From Psychrobacter immobilis (GTDB lineage: Bacteria; Pseudomonadota; Gammaproteobacteria; Pseudomonadales; Moraxellaceae), in NCBI RefSeq assembly GCF_904846065.1, contig NZ_CAJGZV010000001.1, positions 682,001 to 746,000 of the forward strand: a DNA stretch of 64,000 nt. The letters are read 5' to 3'. A model generated the notes under the pieces. The model was not told where the DNA came from. It saw only the letters and a program-made list of their open reading frames with translations, and made no database searches. The position numbers and the translations under genes are program-made. Positions 41,557-50,678 of this stretch are shown piece by piece. The number at the start of each line of letters is the position of its first letter. The stretch's first letter is position 1.

Positions 41557-42162
41557 CTAGCGCACATGTAAAAATGCCATGGCAGTCATGATCGCATCGT
41601 TATAAGCATCATGGGCGCCTAGCTCGGGTATATTATAATGCGCTAAAATATTGGTCAGATGCTGCGCTTGGCTAGATAGTCCTTGGGTTTGACCACTCCT
41701 GCGCCGACTATATAAATGGCGCAAATCTATGATTTCGTTGGGCAGCGCTGTGCCCATATAGCGTTTGACCAGAGGGTTTAAAAACGCTGTGTCTAAACTC
41801 GTACAAAATCCCACAATCGGGCGATTGCCTATAAATGGCAACAACAGCGCCAGCATCTCATCGTAGCTCATACCATGCTCAACGTCGGCAGTACGTAGAC
41901 CGTGAATCACAATGGTGTCACGGTCTGGCATCACAGGTGGTCTGCATACGATATGCATGCCATTGCCAGTGTCGATTGTATTGTCATTGATATGAATCGC
42001 GGCGACAGACAGTAAATGGTGATTTTTTGGATTGAGTCCCGTCATTTCACAGTCAATCGCTACCCACTGCTTAGCCAAAGGCTTGGTAAACATCGATGCC
42101 AATTCTGGACGCTGTAGCTGCGTTTTTTGCCAAGCGCAGGATAACTGTGTTAGCCAACTCAT
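41557..42162 (-). CDS. DEDDh 3'-5' exonuclease (DnaQ/RNase T superfamily)
   Basis: A 201-residue nuclease. Exo I is in AIDCEMTGLNPK (about 36-48). Exo II lies in VGFCTSLDTAFL (Asp about 124). Exo III is in GAHDAYNDAIMTAMAF, the DEDDh form with His-x-x-x-x-Asp. It starts 34 bp after the DUF294-domain gene on the same strand, and the two are likely co-transcribed. This pairing is common in proteobacteria. The substrate is unknown; it lacks the other parts of replicative DnaQ or PolC. Confidence 0.86.
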   Translation of the reverse strand: MSWLTQLSCAWQKTQLQRPELASMFTKPLAKQWVAIDCEMTGLNPKNHHLLSVAAIHINDNTIDTGNGMHIVCRPPVMPDRDTIVIHGLRTADVEHGMSYDEMLALLLPFIGNRPIVGFCTSLDTAFLNPLVKRYMGTALPNEIIDLRHLYSRRRSGQTQGLSSQAQHLTNILAHYNIPELGAHDAYNDAIMTAMAFLHVR

Positions 42163-42196
42163 AGTTGTCGCTCATCCATTTATGCGATTGTTTTAC

Positions 42197-44137
42197 TTAT
42201 GCGAGTTCTAGTTGATAATGCTGACGTAGCTGGTTTTTAAAGCTTTTAACAACGGCCAAACACTCTTTTAATAAGTCGCGCTCAAGCGCGGTCAAGGTCA
42301 TTGGGTTGACTTGCCGTGCATGTTTATCATCGGTTGATAGGGCGACGGATAGGCGCTGTGCCATAAAAAACTCCAAGGCCTCTAATAGAGTATCTGCGCG
42401 CTCTTGGGTCAAGGCGCGCGCTTGTACCAAAGCTTTAAGACGATTTTTACTACTGGGCAGCTCTAAGATATCGTTTTCTAATGCCAAGGTACGAATACCA
42501 TGAACCAGTGGAAAGATACCGGCTTTCTTTAGATCAATGTCTTCTGACCCGGATTTACCACCGAGCAAAGGCACGAACTTTTGCCACCACTGATTGACAT
42601 CACCGAACTGTAGCGCGGCGCGCGCGAACTGGCGTACAAACATAGGGTCTGACTGCCTGTGGGCAACCTTTAAATGTTGACGCACCTGAGTCAATAATGA
42701 CTCATCTCCGCAGACATATTCGCCATCGAGTATGGCGGACAAGTAAATACCATGCATGGGATCCGTATTTCTAAACCATAAACCAATCTGGGCATTAAAC
42801 TGTTTTAGCGGCTGTCGCCACATAGGGTTGGTCATCATGATATTACCATCGCACAGTGGATAACCGAGGTCTGCTAAATGCTGATTAAAAGTATCCGCAA
42901 ATTGTGCCAGATCAGGGTGAGTATAGCCGTCACGTAAGATGAGCGCATTGTCTTGGTCAGTACGCATGATTTGCTCACCGCGCCCCTCGGAGCCCATCAC
43001 GATCAGGCAGGTATTTGTCATGACCTCATCAGGCACGATAAGTTGCCAGAGCTTGGTAAATACCTGTGCATTCAAGGTCTGTACCATGCGGCTGATATTA
43101 CCGATTTTGACACCGTTTTGATGTTGTGCGCGAATGTAACGACCGATAAGCTCGACGGCAGTATCTAAGCTCGATAAGTCTTTTGCCTGCTCGATTTGGA
43201 TACTAATGAGCTGTGAATGATGACCAATATGCGCAAGCATATCGCTTTGTCCCAATATACCGACGACATCCCCATTTTGATCAATCACTGGTAGCCGATG
43301 GATGCGATAGCGGGTCATGGTCAATAATGCATCGCCAATCTCATCACTGGCTTTGATGGTACGCAGGTTAAAATTAGCATAGCGCTGGCATGGGGTAGTG
43401 GCTGGATCTTGCTGGTCACTCACGGCGCGGCAAATGTCGGTATCGGTCAAAATGCCCAATAGATGACCAGTACCAAATCGCACCTCTCCCTCGTTTTTTA
43501 GGTGGTCTAAGGGTTGCACCAGTACGTGTTTTAGCCCCGCTTTCGTCATGATAGACGCGGCTTCGTACAAGCTGTTATTAGCGTTGACGATATGGACTGG
43601 CAATAGATTGACATCAATGACGGGCTGCAACATGATTTGCTGCACTTCTTGTTGGTCATTGTAGCTGGCAGAGACTATGGGTTTAGTATTGCGGCGCTGC
43701 TGTAATGCTTTTAGCCGTTCGGGCAATTTGTCTGACAGCATTTGGCGCACTAGATGATTTTGGGCGCTTATTTTATCGACTGCGCTACCAGCGACTTGGA
43801 GCAACAAGGTATCCTCAGCGGCTCGAAACTGATAGGTCTGCAGCGCTTTAGTATTAAGGCTATTTTCAGTCAATGATTCAGGCAGACGACGGCTGTCGAA
43901 CCAATCGTTATTATTGAGATGGTCGGAGTGGTTACTACCCAAGTAAGAGGCAACAAACTCACCATCAAGCAATTGCTCAATCTGCCCTTTAATGACCACA
44001 TACAGATATTGCAACTCTTCGGCAGTTAGATGCTCATTTTTGGCAAGGTAGCGGATTTGAGTGTTTTTTCTGATGCTTTGGCGTTCAGCCAGACTCAATA
44101 CGTCAAAGGGCGGCTGGGTAAAATCAAGATGGGGCAT
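42197..44137 (-). CDS. cNMP-binding/CBS/nucleotidyltransferase (DUF294) regulatory protein
   Basis: A 646-residue signalling protein. An N-terminal cyclic-nucleotide-binding-like domain comes first (about 1-130), then two CBS motifs (about 180-310; ILTDTDICRAV and VVGILGQSDMLAHI). The DUF294 nucleotidyltransferase-like domain has MGSEGRGEQIMRTDQDNALIL (about 385-405, G-S and D-x-D pattern), and a C-terminal helical DUF294_C part follows. Such proteins are thought to respond to nucleotide levels, and GlnD-like uridylylation has been suggested. It precedes the exonuclease gene. Its usual acetate-metabolism neighbours (acs/actP) are not in the window. Confidence 0.9.
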   Translation of the reverse strand: MPHLDFTQPPFDVLSLAERQSIRKNTQIRYLAKNEHLTAEELQYLYVVIKGQIEQLLDGEFVASYLGSNHSDHLNNNDWFDSRRLPESLTENSLNTKALQTYQFRAAEDTLLLQVAGSAVDKISAQNHLVRQMLSDKLPERLKALQQRRNTKPIVSASYNDQQEVQQIMLQPVIDVNLLPVHIVNANNSLYEAASIMTKAGLKHVLVQPLDHLKNEGEVRFGTGHLLGILTDTDICRAVSDQQDPATTPCQRYANFNLRTIKASDEIGDALLTMTRYRIHRLPVIDQNGDVVGILGQSDMLAHIGHHSQLISIQIEQAKDLSSLDTAVELIGRYIRAQHQNGVKIGNISRMVQTLNAQVFTKLWQLIVPDEVMTNTCLIVMGSEGRGEQIMRTDQDNALILRDGYTHPDLAQFADTFNQHLADLGYPLCDGNIMMTNPMWRQPLKQFNAQIGLWFRNTDPMHGIYLSAILDGEYVCGDESLLTQVRQHLKVAHRQSDPMFVRQFARAALQFGDVNQWWQKFVPLLGGKSGSEDIDLKKAGIFPLVHGIRTLALENDILELPSSKNRLKALVQARALTQERADTLLEALEFFMAQRLSVALSTDDKHARQVNPMTLTALERDLLKECLAVVKSFKNQLRQHYQLELA

Positions 44138-44212
44138 GGCATCATCCTTGATGGCATATTGAGTAAAAGATAATTGATGATAAAATACACTTTACTATAG
44201 CATTATTAAAGC

Positions 44213-44264
44213 AAAAAACCTCTAATAACCACAGTAATATTGTGGCTATTAGAGGTTGCTGTTT
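44213..44264 (-). terminator. Long-stem intrinsic terminator after dapC
   Basis: A 17-bp stem with one mismatch (44217-44233 and 44241-44257), with a T run on the minus strand and also A/T flanks on the plus strand. It ends the dapC transcript before the DUF294 gene. Confidence 0.85.
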
Positions 44265-44294
44265 TTTTGAAAATTTTACGTATAAAGCGACTGC

Positions 44295-45563
44295 TTATGC
44301 GCCTAGTAATTTCCGAATACGGTTTATTGCTTCGCGGCTCTCATCAACACTCGCAACAAGCGCAATGCGCACATAGCCTTGCCCAGGGTTTTTGCCATCA
44401 ATATCACGTGACAGATAGCGCCCTGCTAGTGCGTGAATATTGGCCTGCTCATACAGTGCTTTGACAAACCGCTCATCATCCCCATTGAACGGCTCAGGGA
44501 CCTTTATCCAAAAGTAAAATCCAGCCTCAGGCATTCGTAACTCTAGTAGTTCACCAAGCTCAGACATCCACAAGGCAAACTTTTCTTGATACAGAGCGCG
44601 ATTGTGTGCCACATGCTTTTCATCTTGCCATGCAGCGATCGAGGCGAGCTGATGTGGTATCGGCATCGCACAGCCTTGATAAGTACGATATTGCAGGTAA
44701 GCTTGTAAAATATTGGCATCACCTGCCACAAACCCTGAGCGCAAACCAGGCAGATTTGAACGCTTAGATAAAGAGTGAAAGACAATACAGTTTTTGAAAT
44801 CATGACGACCGAGGGCAGCGCAGGCTTGCAATAGTCCAATCGGTGCCGTATCAAAATACAGCTCGCTATAGCACTCGTCACTGGCAATAATAAAATCGTA
44901 CTGATCTGACAGACGAATGAGATACTCCCAATCATCCATCGTCATGACTGAGCCCGTCGGATTGTTCGGACTACAAACAAACAGCAACTGCGTGCGCGCC
45001 CAAACGTCTTTTGGTACGGCGCGATAGTTACCTTTAAAGTCATCGTCCAGTGTGCAAGGCACAAAATAAGGCTCGGCTTGCGCCAGTATCGCTGCACCCT
45101 CATATATTTGGTAAAAAGGGTTGGGCATGACTATTGTAGGAGCAGTCGTAGGAACAGTCGTAGGAGAAACGGCAGATAACGGGTCAGAGCCAGACAGCGG
45201 ACTACTCTCTGTATCGCTTACTTTATGATCAACGACTGCTTGTACCAGACTAAAAATAGCCTCGCGTGTGCCCATTACTGGCAATACTTGCGTATTGGCA
45301 TCGACATGGTTCAAAAAGAAGCGTTTTTCTAGCCAATGCGCGATGGTTTGGCGCAGCTCAAACATGCCATTAGTCGTTGGATAACGACTTATTTTGTCCA
45401 AATTTTCACGTAGTACGTCCAGCACGAACGCTGGTGGCTCATGTTTTGGTTCACCAATACCGAGCTTGATTTCACTGTAGTCATGGGCTGGCACACTGTT
45501 AGCAAGCAATGTTGCCATCTTTGCAAAAGGGTAAGGATGCAGGTACGTTAAGTTGTGATTCAT
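44295..45563 (-). CDS. dapC: Succinyldiaminopimelate transaminase
   Basis: A class I/II PLP aminotransferase in the succinylase branch of lysine/diaminopimelate synthesis. The 422 residues include IGEPKHEPP (substrate end), NPFYQIYEGAA, CSPNNPTGSVM, SDECYSELYFD and the Schiff-base Lys in HSLSKRSNLPGLRSGF. A Ser/Pro/Thr-rich insert of about 25 residues sits near 146-172 and is encoded by a short 12-bp tandem repeat. ATG 45563 is preferred over the TTG at 45587 because family members begin with LxxLHPYPF right after it. Confidence 0.93.
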   Translation of the reverse strand: MNHNLTYLHPYPFAKMATLLANSVPAHDYSEIKLGIGEPKHEPPAFVLDVLRENLDKISRYPTTNGMFELRQTIAHWLEKRFFLNHVDANTQVLPVMGTREAIFSLVQAVVDHKVSDTESSPLSGSDPLSAVSPTTVPTTAPTIVMPNPFYQIYEGAAILAQAEPYFVPCTLDDDFKGNYRAVPKDVWARTQLLFVCSPNNPTGSVMTMDDWEYLIRLSDQYDFIIASDECYSELYFDTAPIGLLQACAALGRHDFKNCIVFHSLSKRSNLPGLRSGFVAGDANILQAYLQYRTYQGCAMPIPHQLASIAAWQDEKHVAHNRALYQEKFALWMSELGELLELRMPEAGFYFWIKVPEPFNGDDERFVKALYEQANIHALAGRYLSRDIDGKNPGQGYVRIALVASVDESREAINRIRKLLGA

Positions 45564-45820
45564 AAGTAGGGTAACTATAATAGACAATTAATAATAAAGT
45601 TATAAAGAAAAATTACATTTAAGCAGTGTAGCACTTCTCTTATTTTTTGTCTTTTACTTCTCATGCTCAAGCTGCTTAGCTATTTAACCATAAATTATAA
45701 TAACTAATGAAGCCGTCACAGATTTAAAAATCCTAAAAAAAGCTTATCAATTGATAACTTATAACAATACAAAAAACTGCTGTCAGCCCTAATGATAGAT
45801 TATGGTGAGGATAATTTGAT

Positions 45821-46492
45821 ATGCCTAGTATCTCAAAAACTAATGATCTTAACGCGACAGGCATTCAAGATGAAAATTTTGATGATGCGCAACAGCGAGC
45901 CAAATTCTACGAGCTATTAAAACAGCGGGAGCAAAGCTGGTGGCAAGCTCGCCAGCAATTAATTAGCCATAAAGAACGAAAAATGTTTTGGTACGGTGAA
46001 AACAGCTTGATGATGTGGTTACTGTGGCAACTGGTCAGTTACGTGATCGTTGCGATGGTGCTGATGTTGCTTAGCAATCAGCTCGGTATTTTACTACCCT
46101 TATGGCAATATATTGCCTTATTTGTCTTACAGACAGTGATTTTTGTGGCCATGCTCGCGTCCAAAAGTCGAATGGCAGACAGCTTGCAACGTAAAATCGA
46201 TAAAGATGAGTTGATGCGTGAAGAGGCACTGAATGAGATGATTATCTTAGCAGAGGACAGCCTTTATCCCGATGTGCATGCCAAATCGCCTATTTCTCTA
46301 AGACAAATCTATGAGTGTTTTGGCAGAGATTTTCATTTAGCAAGTTTGCATTGTTTGCTACAAAAAGAGGTCAACGCTGGGCGCTTAATACTGACGCAAA
46401 AACAGATTGAAGCAGAGATTCTGCCACCAGATCTTGCGGATGATGAGCTCAATGAGCACGCTAGCGAAATGATATATAAAAGCACCTTATAA
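45821..46492 (+). CDS. Membrane protein of unknown function
   Basis: A 223-residue protein. An acidic N-terminus is followed by a charged helix rich in Gln and Lys (KQREQSWWQARQQLISHKERK). Two hydrophobic helices come next (about 65-85 and 92-115). The long soluble C-terminal part contains SLRQIYECFGRDFHLASLHCLLQKEVNAGRL, which looks like a winged-helix-type fold. Both ends are probably cytoplasmic. GAGGAT is found twelve bases before the ATG, a rather long spacing. No family recognised. Its stop lies in a terminator hairpin shared with glnD. Confidence 0.68.
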   Translation: MPSISKTNDLNATGIQDENFDDAQQRAKFYELLKQREQSWWQARQQLISHKERKMFWYGENSLMMWLLWQLVSYVIVAMVLMLLSNQLGILLPLWQYIALFVLQTVIFVAMLASKSRMADSLQRKIDKDELMREEALNEMIILAEDSLYPDVHAKSPISLRQIYECFGRDFHLASLHCLLQKEVNAGRLILTQKQIEAEILPPDLADDELNEHASEMIYKSTL

Positions 46493-46503
46493 AAGGTGCT
46501 TTT
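46478..46503. terminator. Bidirectional terminator overlapping a stop codon
   Basis: A perfect 11-bp stem (aaaagcacctt / aaggtgctttt) with a 4-nt loop. The TAA of the upstream gene sits in the loop and right arm. Confidence 0.85.
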
Positions 46504-46598
46504 GATATTAACGGGTTAAAAAATACAAAGCATGCCATCAATGAATGGATGATACACGCCGAGTATTTATCTTAGACTTATCTTGTAAGCCCATTTGT

Positions 46599-49361
46599 TC
46601 AATCACATTTGCTGTAAGCAGCAGGCTGCTCTCTTTGCATACTGAGACTTGCCATCAAAGCGGATCGTAGCGCTTCAAGTCTAGCAGCAGATAGCGGTTC
46701 ATCATTTTGATCGCTGATATAAAACATATCTTCTGCACGTTCGCCCAAAGTGGTGATACGCGCCGCATGTACCTCAATTTTCTCCTGCAAAAATACCTGT
46801 CCTACTCTTGCCAATAGTCCCGGCTGATCAAGGGTTTCCAAGCTCATAATATGCTGATCAGAAGCCTCGTTAAACTCAAAATTAATCACCGTGGTTACTT
46901 CAAAATGTCTAAGCTGACGCGGTATGCGCTTATTGGTAAGTTTCAGTAATGTCGGGTCTTTAAAAGCATTGATTAAGCGCTGTTTGAGCTCTTGTTGACT
47001 GTCCTCATCGACCAATAATGTGCCACTGGGATCGAGCAGTACATAGGAGTCCAAAGCAAAATCGCGGGTAGCAGTAATGATACGGGCGTCTAAAACATCC
47101 AAGTTCATTTGATCGAATACAGCCATGGTGACTGCAAACAGGTTCGTCTGATCTTGGGTATAAACAAAGACCTGTACCGCATCAAGGGCCAACTCACGAT
47201 GCTCACGCAGTACCACCAATGGCGGGCTATCCGCATTAGAAGCAAGACCAATCGGCGGATGGTTCAAAATGGCCTCGGTATGCCATAAGATGTCTTCAGG
47301 AATTTCTCTCAAGAAATATTCATCACCCAAATCATCCCATAGCCTCAAGACTTCATCACGATTCATGTGTTGATTGTTGACATTATCGAGCATCGCTAAG
47401 GCTTGGGTACGTGTGGCACTGATCATATCTTGGCGGTTAGTAGGTGCATCGATATCAGCGCGCAAAATGCGCCGAGTTTGTGAGTATAACTGTTTCATTA
47501 ATGTGGCACGCCAGCTGTTCCACAACTGTGGATTGGTCGCATTCATATCCGCAACAGTGAGCACATATAAATGATTGAGGTGGGTGACATTACCGACTAA
47601 ATTGGCAAAAATAGTGACCACTTCTGGATCTGAGATGTCTTTTTTCTGAGCAGTCATCGACATCAATAAATGATAGCGAGTGAGCCAACCGACCAAGTTG
47701 GCATCTGCCAGACTCATACCATGCGCCAAACAAAATTCAGTCGACTCAGTTTGTCCAAGCTCACTATGGTTGCCACCGCGACCTTTGGCAATATCATGAA
47801 ACATGGCGGCCAGTACCAAGATTTCCTTGCGCTCGATACGTTGAAAGATAGAGCTAACCAGTGGGAAATCTTCATAAAACCGTGGGTCGGTGAAGCGATG
47901 CAAAATCCGAATCAAAAATAAGGTATGCGCATCAACCGTATAACGGTGAAATAAATCATATTGCATCAGACCGGTCACTTGGGCGAACGCAGGAATGTAG
48001 CTGCCTAAGACGCCATAGCGATTCATGGCACGCAGGCGATGAAACAGATAATTCTGCTCTTTTAAATTGGCTAAGAAGAGCGCTTGGTGAGCGGGGTTAT
48101 CACGGTAGATTTGATCGATGCCACGCGCGGCGATTTTTAGCGCACGCAACGTATGAGTGCGCACGTTTTTGATACCGTACTGACCCATCAGTAAAAACAT
48201 CTCTAAGATAGCATCAGGATGCTGGGCAAAAACCCGATGATGCGCCATGGCGATTTGGTCACCAACTTGGTTAAAGCGCGCATTGATTGGCTGCTTTTTT
48301 GGACGCTCATCATCAGGCAACTGCGGCTCTATAATCGTCTCGTAATAGTGATTGGTCAGCATCTCAGACAGCGTCGATATCTGCATGGCACAGCGATAAT
48401 AGTCGCGCATAAAACGCTCGACGGCGGCATTTGGTTGATCGTCTGGCTGCGTCTCATAACCCATCAACTGGGCAATTTCACGCTGATAATCAAACAGCAG
48501 CTTGTTTTCGTTGCGACCAGTCAATACATGCAGATAATGACGTATTTGCCATAAATAACCTTCTGCAAAGTTCAGCTCATCGAACTCTTTTTCAGTCAAA
48601 AAGTTTTGTTGTACTAAGTCATAAAGCTTACCCACTCGAAAATAGCGTTTGGTCACCCAGCCGATGATATGAATGTCGCGTAGACCACCAGGGGCGGTTT
48701 TTATATTGGGTTCAAGGTTGTACTCGGTGGCATTGTGCTGTAAATATCGCGCTTTCGCTTCTGCGATTTTTACTTCAAAAAACTCACGTGGCGACCACTG
48801 TTTATTGACAATTTGAACGGGCACATCCTGTAAAGCCTCATTACCAATTAATAGCCGAGCTTCTAGCTGGGCACTGGCAATGGTGTGATCGAGCGACGCC
48901 TCTAAAGCGTCATTAACACTACGTACCGAGAGAGCAGGCTCTAATCCGATATCCCACAATAGAGCCACCAACCGATCTATTTTCCCACTGGCATCAGCAC
49001 CAATCTCATCAGGGGAGAGCAATAAAATGTCGATGTCTGAATAAAGCGACAGCTCGCCGCGACCATAACCGCCTGTGGCAAATAAAGCCAAATCTGTCTT
49101 ATCCAGCTCAAACCAGTTGAACAAGGCAATCAGCAATTCGTCAATCGCACCAGAGCGTGCCGCGACCAATTGACGAATATTGACACCGCGTTCAAGTGCA
49201 CGGTTAATATCCTGATTAATTTGAGTCAACCAGTGAGGAATACCCAGTAGCGACTTTTCAGTGACAGGGGTGTCCGCTAGCAGTGACGCGTTTGTCGCTA
49301 TATCCTTTGATAATAGAGGTAAAGGTGTCAGATCGATAGAAGCGACATCACAAGTAAACAT
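46599..49361 (-). CDS. glnD: PII uridylyltransferase/uridylyl-removing enzyme
   Basis: Modifies PII (GlnB/GlnK) according to glutamine, controlling nitrogen metabolism. The 920-residue chain has the nucleotidyltransferase site GGYGRGELSLYSDID (97-111). The GlnD central domain (APGGLRDIHII) follows, then an HD uridylyl-removing domain with HDIAKGRGGNHSELG (about 520-535). Two C-terminal ACT domains (near 735 and 845) sense glutamine. The upstream neighbour on the same strand is map, about 215 bp away. The usual map-glnD-dapC neighbourhood order is kept, since dapC also lies nearby on the same strand. Confidence 0.97.
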   Translation of the reverse strand: MFTCDVASIDLTPLPLLSKDIATNASLLADTPVTEKSLLGIPHWLTQINQDINRALERGVNIRQLVAARSGAIDELLIALFNWFELDKTDLALFATGGYGRGELSLYSDIDILLLSPDEIGADASGKIDRLVALLWDIGLEPALSVRSVNDALEASLDHTIASAQLEARLLIGNEALQDVPVQIVNKQWSPREFFEVKIAEAKARYLQHNATEYNLEPNIKTAPGGLRDIHIIGWVTKRYFRVGKLYDLVQQNFLTEKEFDELNFAEGYLWQIRHYLHVLTGRNENKLLFDYQREIAQLMGYETQPDDQPNAAVERFMRDYYRCAMQISTLSEMLTNHYYETIIEPQLPDDERPKKQPINARFNQVGDQIAMAHHRVFAQHPDAILEMFLLMGQYGIKNVRTHTLRALKIAARGIDQIYRDNPAHQALFLANLKEQNYLFHRLRAMNRYGVLGSYIPAFAQVTGLMQYDLFHRYTVDAHTLFLIRILHRFTDPRFYEDFPLVSSIFQRIERKEILVLAAMFHDIAKGRGGNHSELGQTESTEFCLAHGMSLADANLVGWLTRYHLLMSMTAQKKDISDPEVVTIFANLVGNVTHLNHLYVLTVADMNATNPQLWNSWRATLMKQLYSQTRRILRADIDAPTNRQDMISATRTQALAMLDNVNNQHMNRDEVLRLWDDLGDEYFLREIPEDILWHTEAILNHPPIGLASNADSPPLVVLREHRELALDAVQVFVYTQDQTNLFAVTMAVFDQMNLDVLDARIITATRDFALDSYVLLDPSGTLLVDEDSQQELKQRLINAFKDPTLLKLTNKRIPRQLRHFEVTTVINFEFNEASDQHIMSLETLDQPGLLARVGQVFLQEKIEVHAARITTLGERAEDMFYISDQNDEPLSAARLEALRSALMASLSMQREQPAAYSKCD

Positions 49362-49544
49362 GAGTGTTATCCCGTTAAGAGTTTAAAAATAAAACGTTTC
49401 AGCTGAAAAGCGTAGAATCACCAGTGTGCTGGTAGCTGACAAAAGCCACAAATAGAAGTTACCAATATAAGTTATTAAGTCATCAGAGTATAAAGATAAA
49501 AAGCGGGTGAGCACAATACTCAATATGACCTAATTATTGGCCAA

Positions 49545-49572
49545 AAAAAAGACCGCCTAGGCGATCTTTTTT
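49545..49572 (-). terminator. Intrinsic terminator after map
   Basis: A 13-bp stem with one mismatch (aaaaaagaccgcc / ggcgatctttttt) and A/T flanks on both sides, so usable on either strand. Confidence 0.82.
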
Positions 49573-49576
49573 GATA

Positions 49577-50371
49577 TTACTGGGTCAAAAAACTCAAATC
49601 TTCTTCAGGGCGAGTGGTAAACACCTCACAGCCATTATCGGTCACGACCATCGTATGCTCCCACTGTGCTGACAGCTTACGGTCTTTAGTAATCGCCGTC
49701 CATTCGTCAGGCAAAATCTTGGTTTGCCATGTACCTTGGTTAATCATCGGTTCGATGGTAAAGGTCATGCCTGTTTTTAGCTCAAAGCCTGTGCCTTTTT
49801 TGCCATAGTGCATGACTTGCGGCTCATGGTGAAACTCATTACTAATGCCGTGACCACAGAACTCGCGAACGATACTGAAACGTTCAGGCTCGACCACTGC
49901 TTGGATAGCAGCACCGACATCACCTAGACGCGCACCGTTTTTGACGACACTCATACCAGCATATAGGGCGTCTTGTGCCACTTTGCAGATACGCTGTGCC
50001 ATGATAGAGCCGTTACCAACGATCCACATTTTTGAGGTATCGCCATAGTAGCCATCTTTTATCACGGTCACATCGATATTGATGATGTCACCATCTTTGA
50101 GTAGCTTGTTTTCGGCTGGGATACCATGACAAACCACATGGTTAATCGAGGTACAAATTGATTTTGGGAAGCCATTGTAGTTAAGCGGTGCAGGAATAGC
50201 CTGTTGCACATTAACAATATAGTCATGGGCGATTTGGTTAAGTGCCTCGGTACTGATGCCAACTCGAACGTGCTCATCGAGCATGACAAGGACATCACTG
50301 GCAAGTTTACCGGCCACGCGCATTTTTTCTATGGCTTCTGGGGACTGGATAAGGGATTTTTTAGTCATCAT
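49577..50371 (-). CDS. map: Methionine aminopeptidase, type I
   Basis: Removes the initiator Met from nascent chains. The 264-residue enzyme has all five metal ligands: Asp100 (INIDVTV), Asp111 (GYYGDTS), His174 (CGHGIS), Glu207 (FTIEPMI) and Glu238 (WEHTMVV). The substrate His is in CHGIP (about 82). A second in-frame ATG directly follows, and no strong ribosome binding site separates the two. Map and glnD are adjacent in many gammaproteobacteria. Confidence 0.97.
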   Translation of the reverse strand: MMTKKSLIQSPEAIEKMRVAGKLASDVLVMLDEHVRVGISTEALNQIAHDYIVNVQQAIPAPLNYNGFPKSICTSINHVVCHGIPAENKLLKDGDIINIDVTVIKDGYYGDTSKMWIVGNGSIMAQRICKVAQDALYAGMSVVKNGARLGDVGAAIQAVVEPERFSIVREFCGHGISNEFHHEPQVMHYGKKGTGFELKTGMTFTIEPMINQGTWQTKILPDEWTAITKDRKLSAQWEHTMVVTDNGCEVFTTRPEEDLSFLTQ

Positions 50372-50678
50372 TATATTACTTATAGTTATGGAATTAATGG
50401 CTTGAATTATAACATAAATGAAGACGCCGCTGTTTTACGTTAAGTGATAGTGAATCTATCATTATTATTGATAATAATTGCTTTACAGCGAAGTAGGGGC
50501 AGTTGTGACCCTCTAGTCACGATAATATATTCATATTTTGACAATTTAGTTGAATGTTACAGAAGATATAAGTAATGTAATTTTGCATGCTAAAGGAATT
50601 AGCAGCAATCTTTGCCGCTTCTGCTGTCGTATTTGAGAGGTAAAGATAACCCACATTAATGATAACAAGGACGTTATT
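50372..50678. other. Divergent region map / lip
   Basis: 307 bp with promoters for both genes expected. A TTGACA at 50538-50543 is a candidate -35 for the lipase gene, but no -10 at proper spacing is obvious. The lipase ATG has AAGGA 10 bases upstream. Confidence 0.4.
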
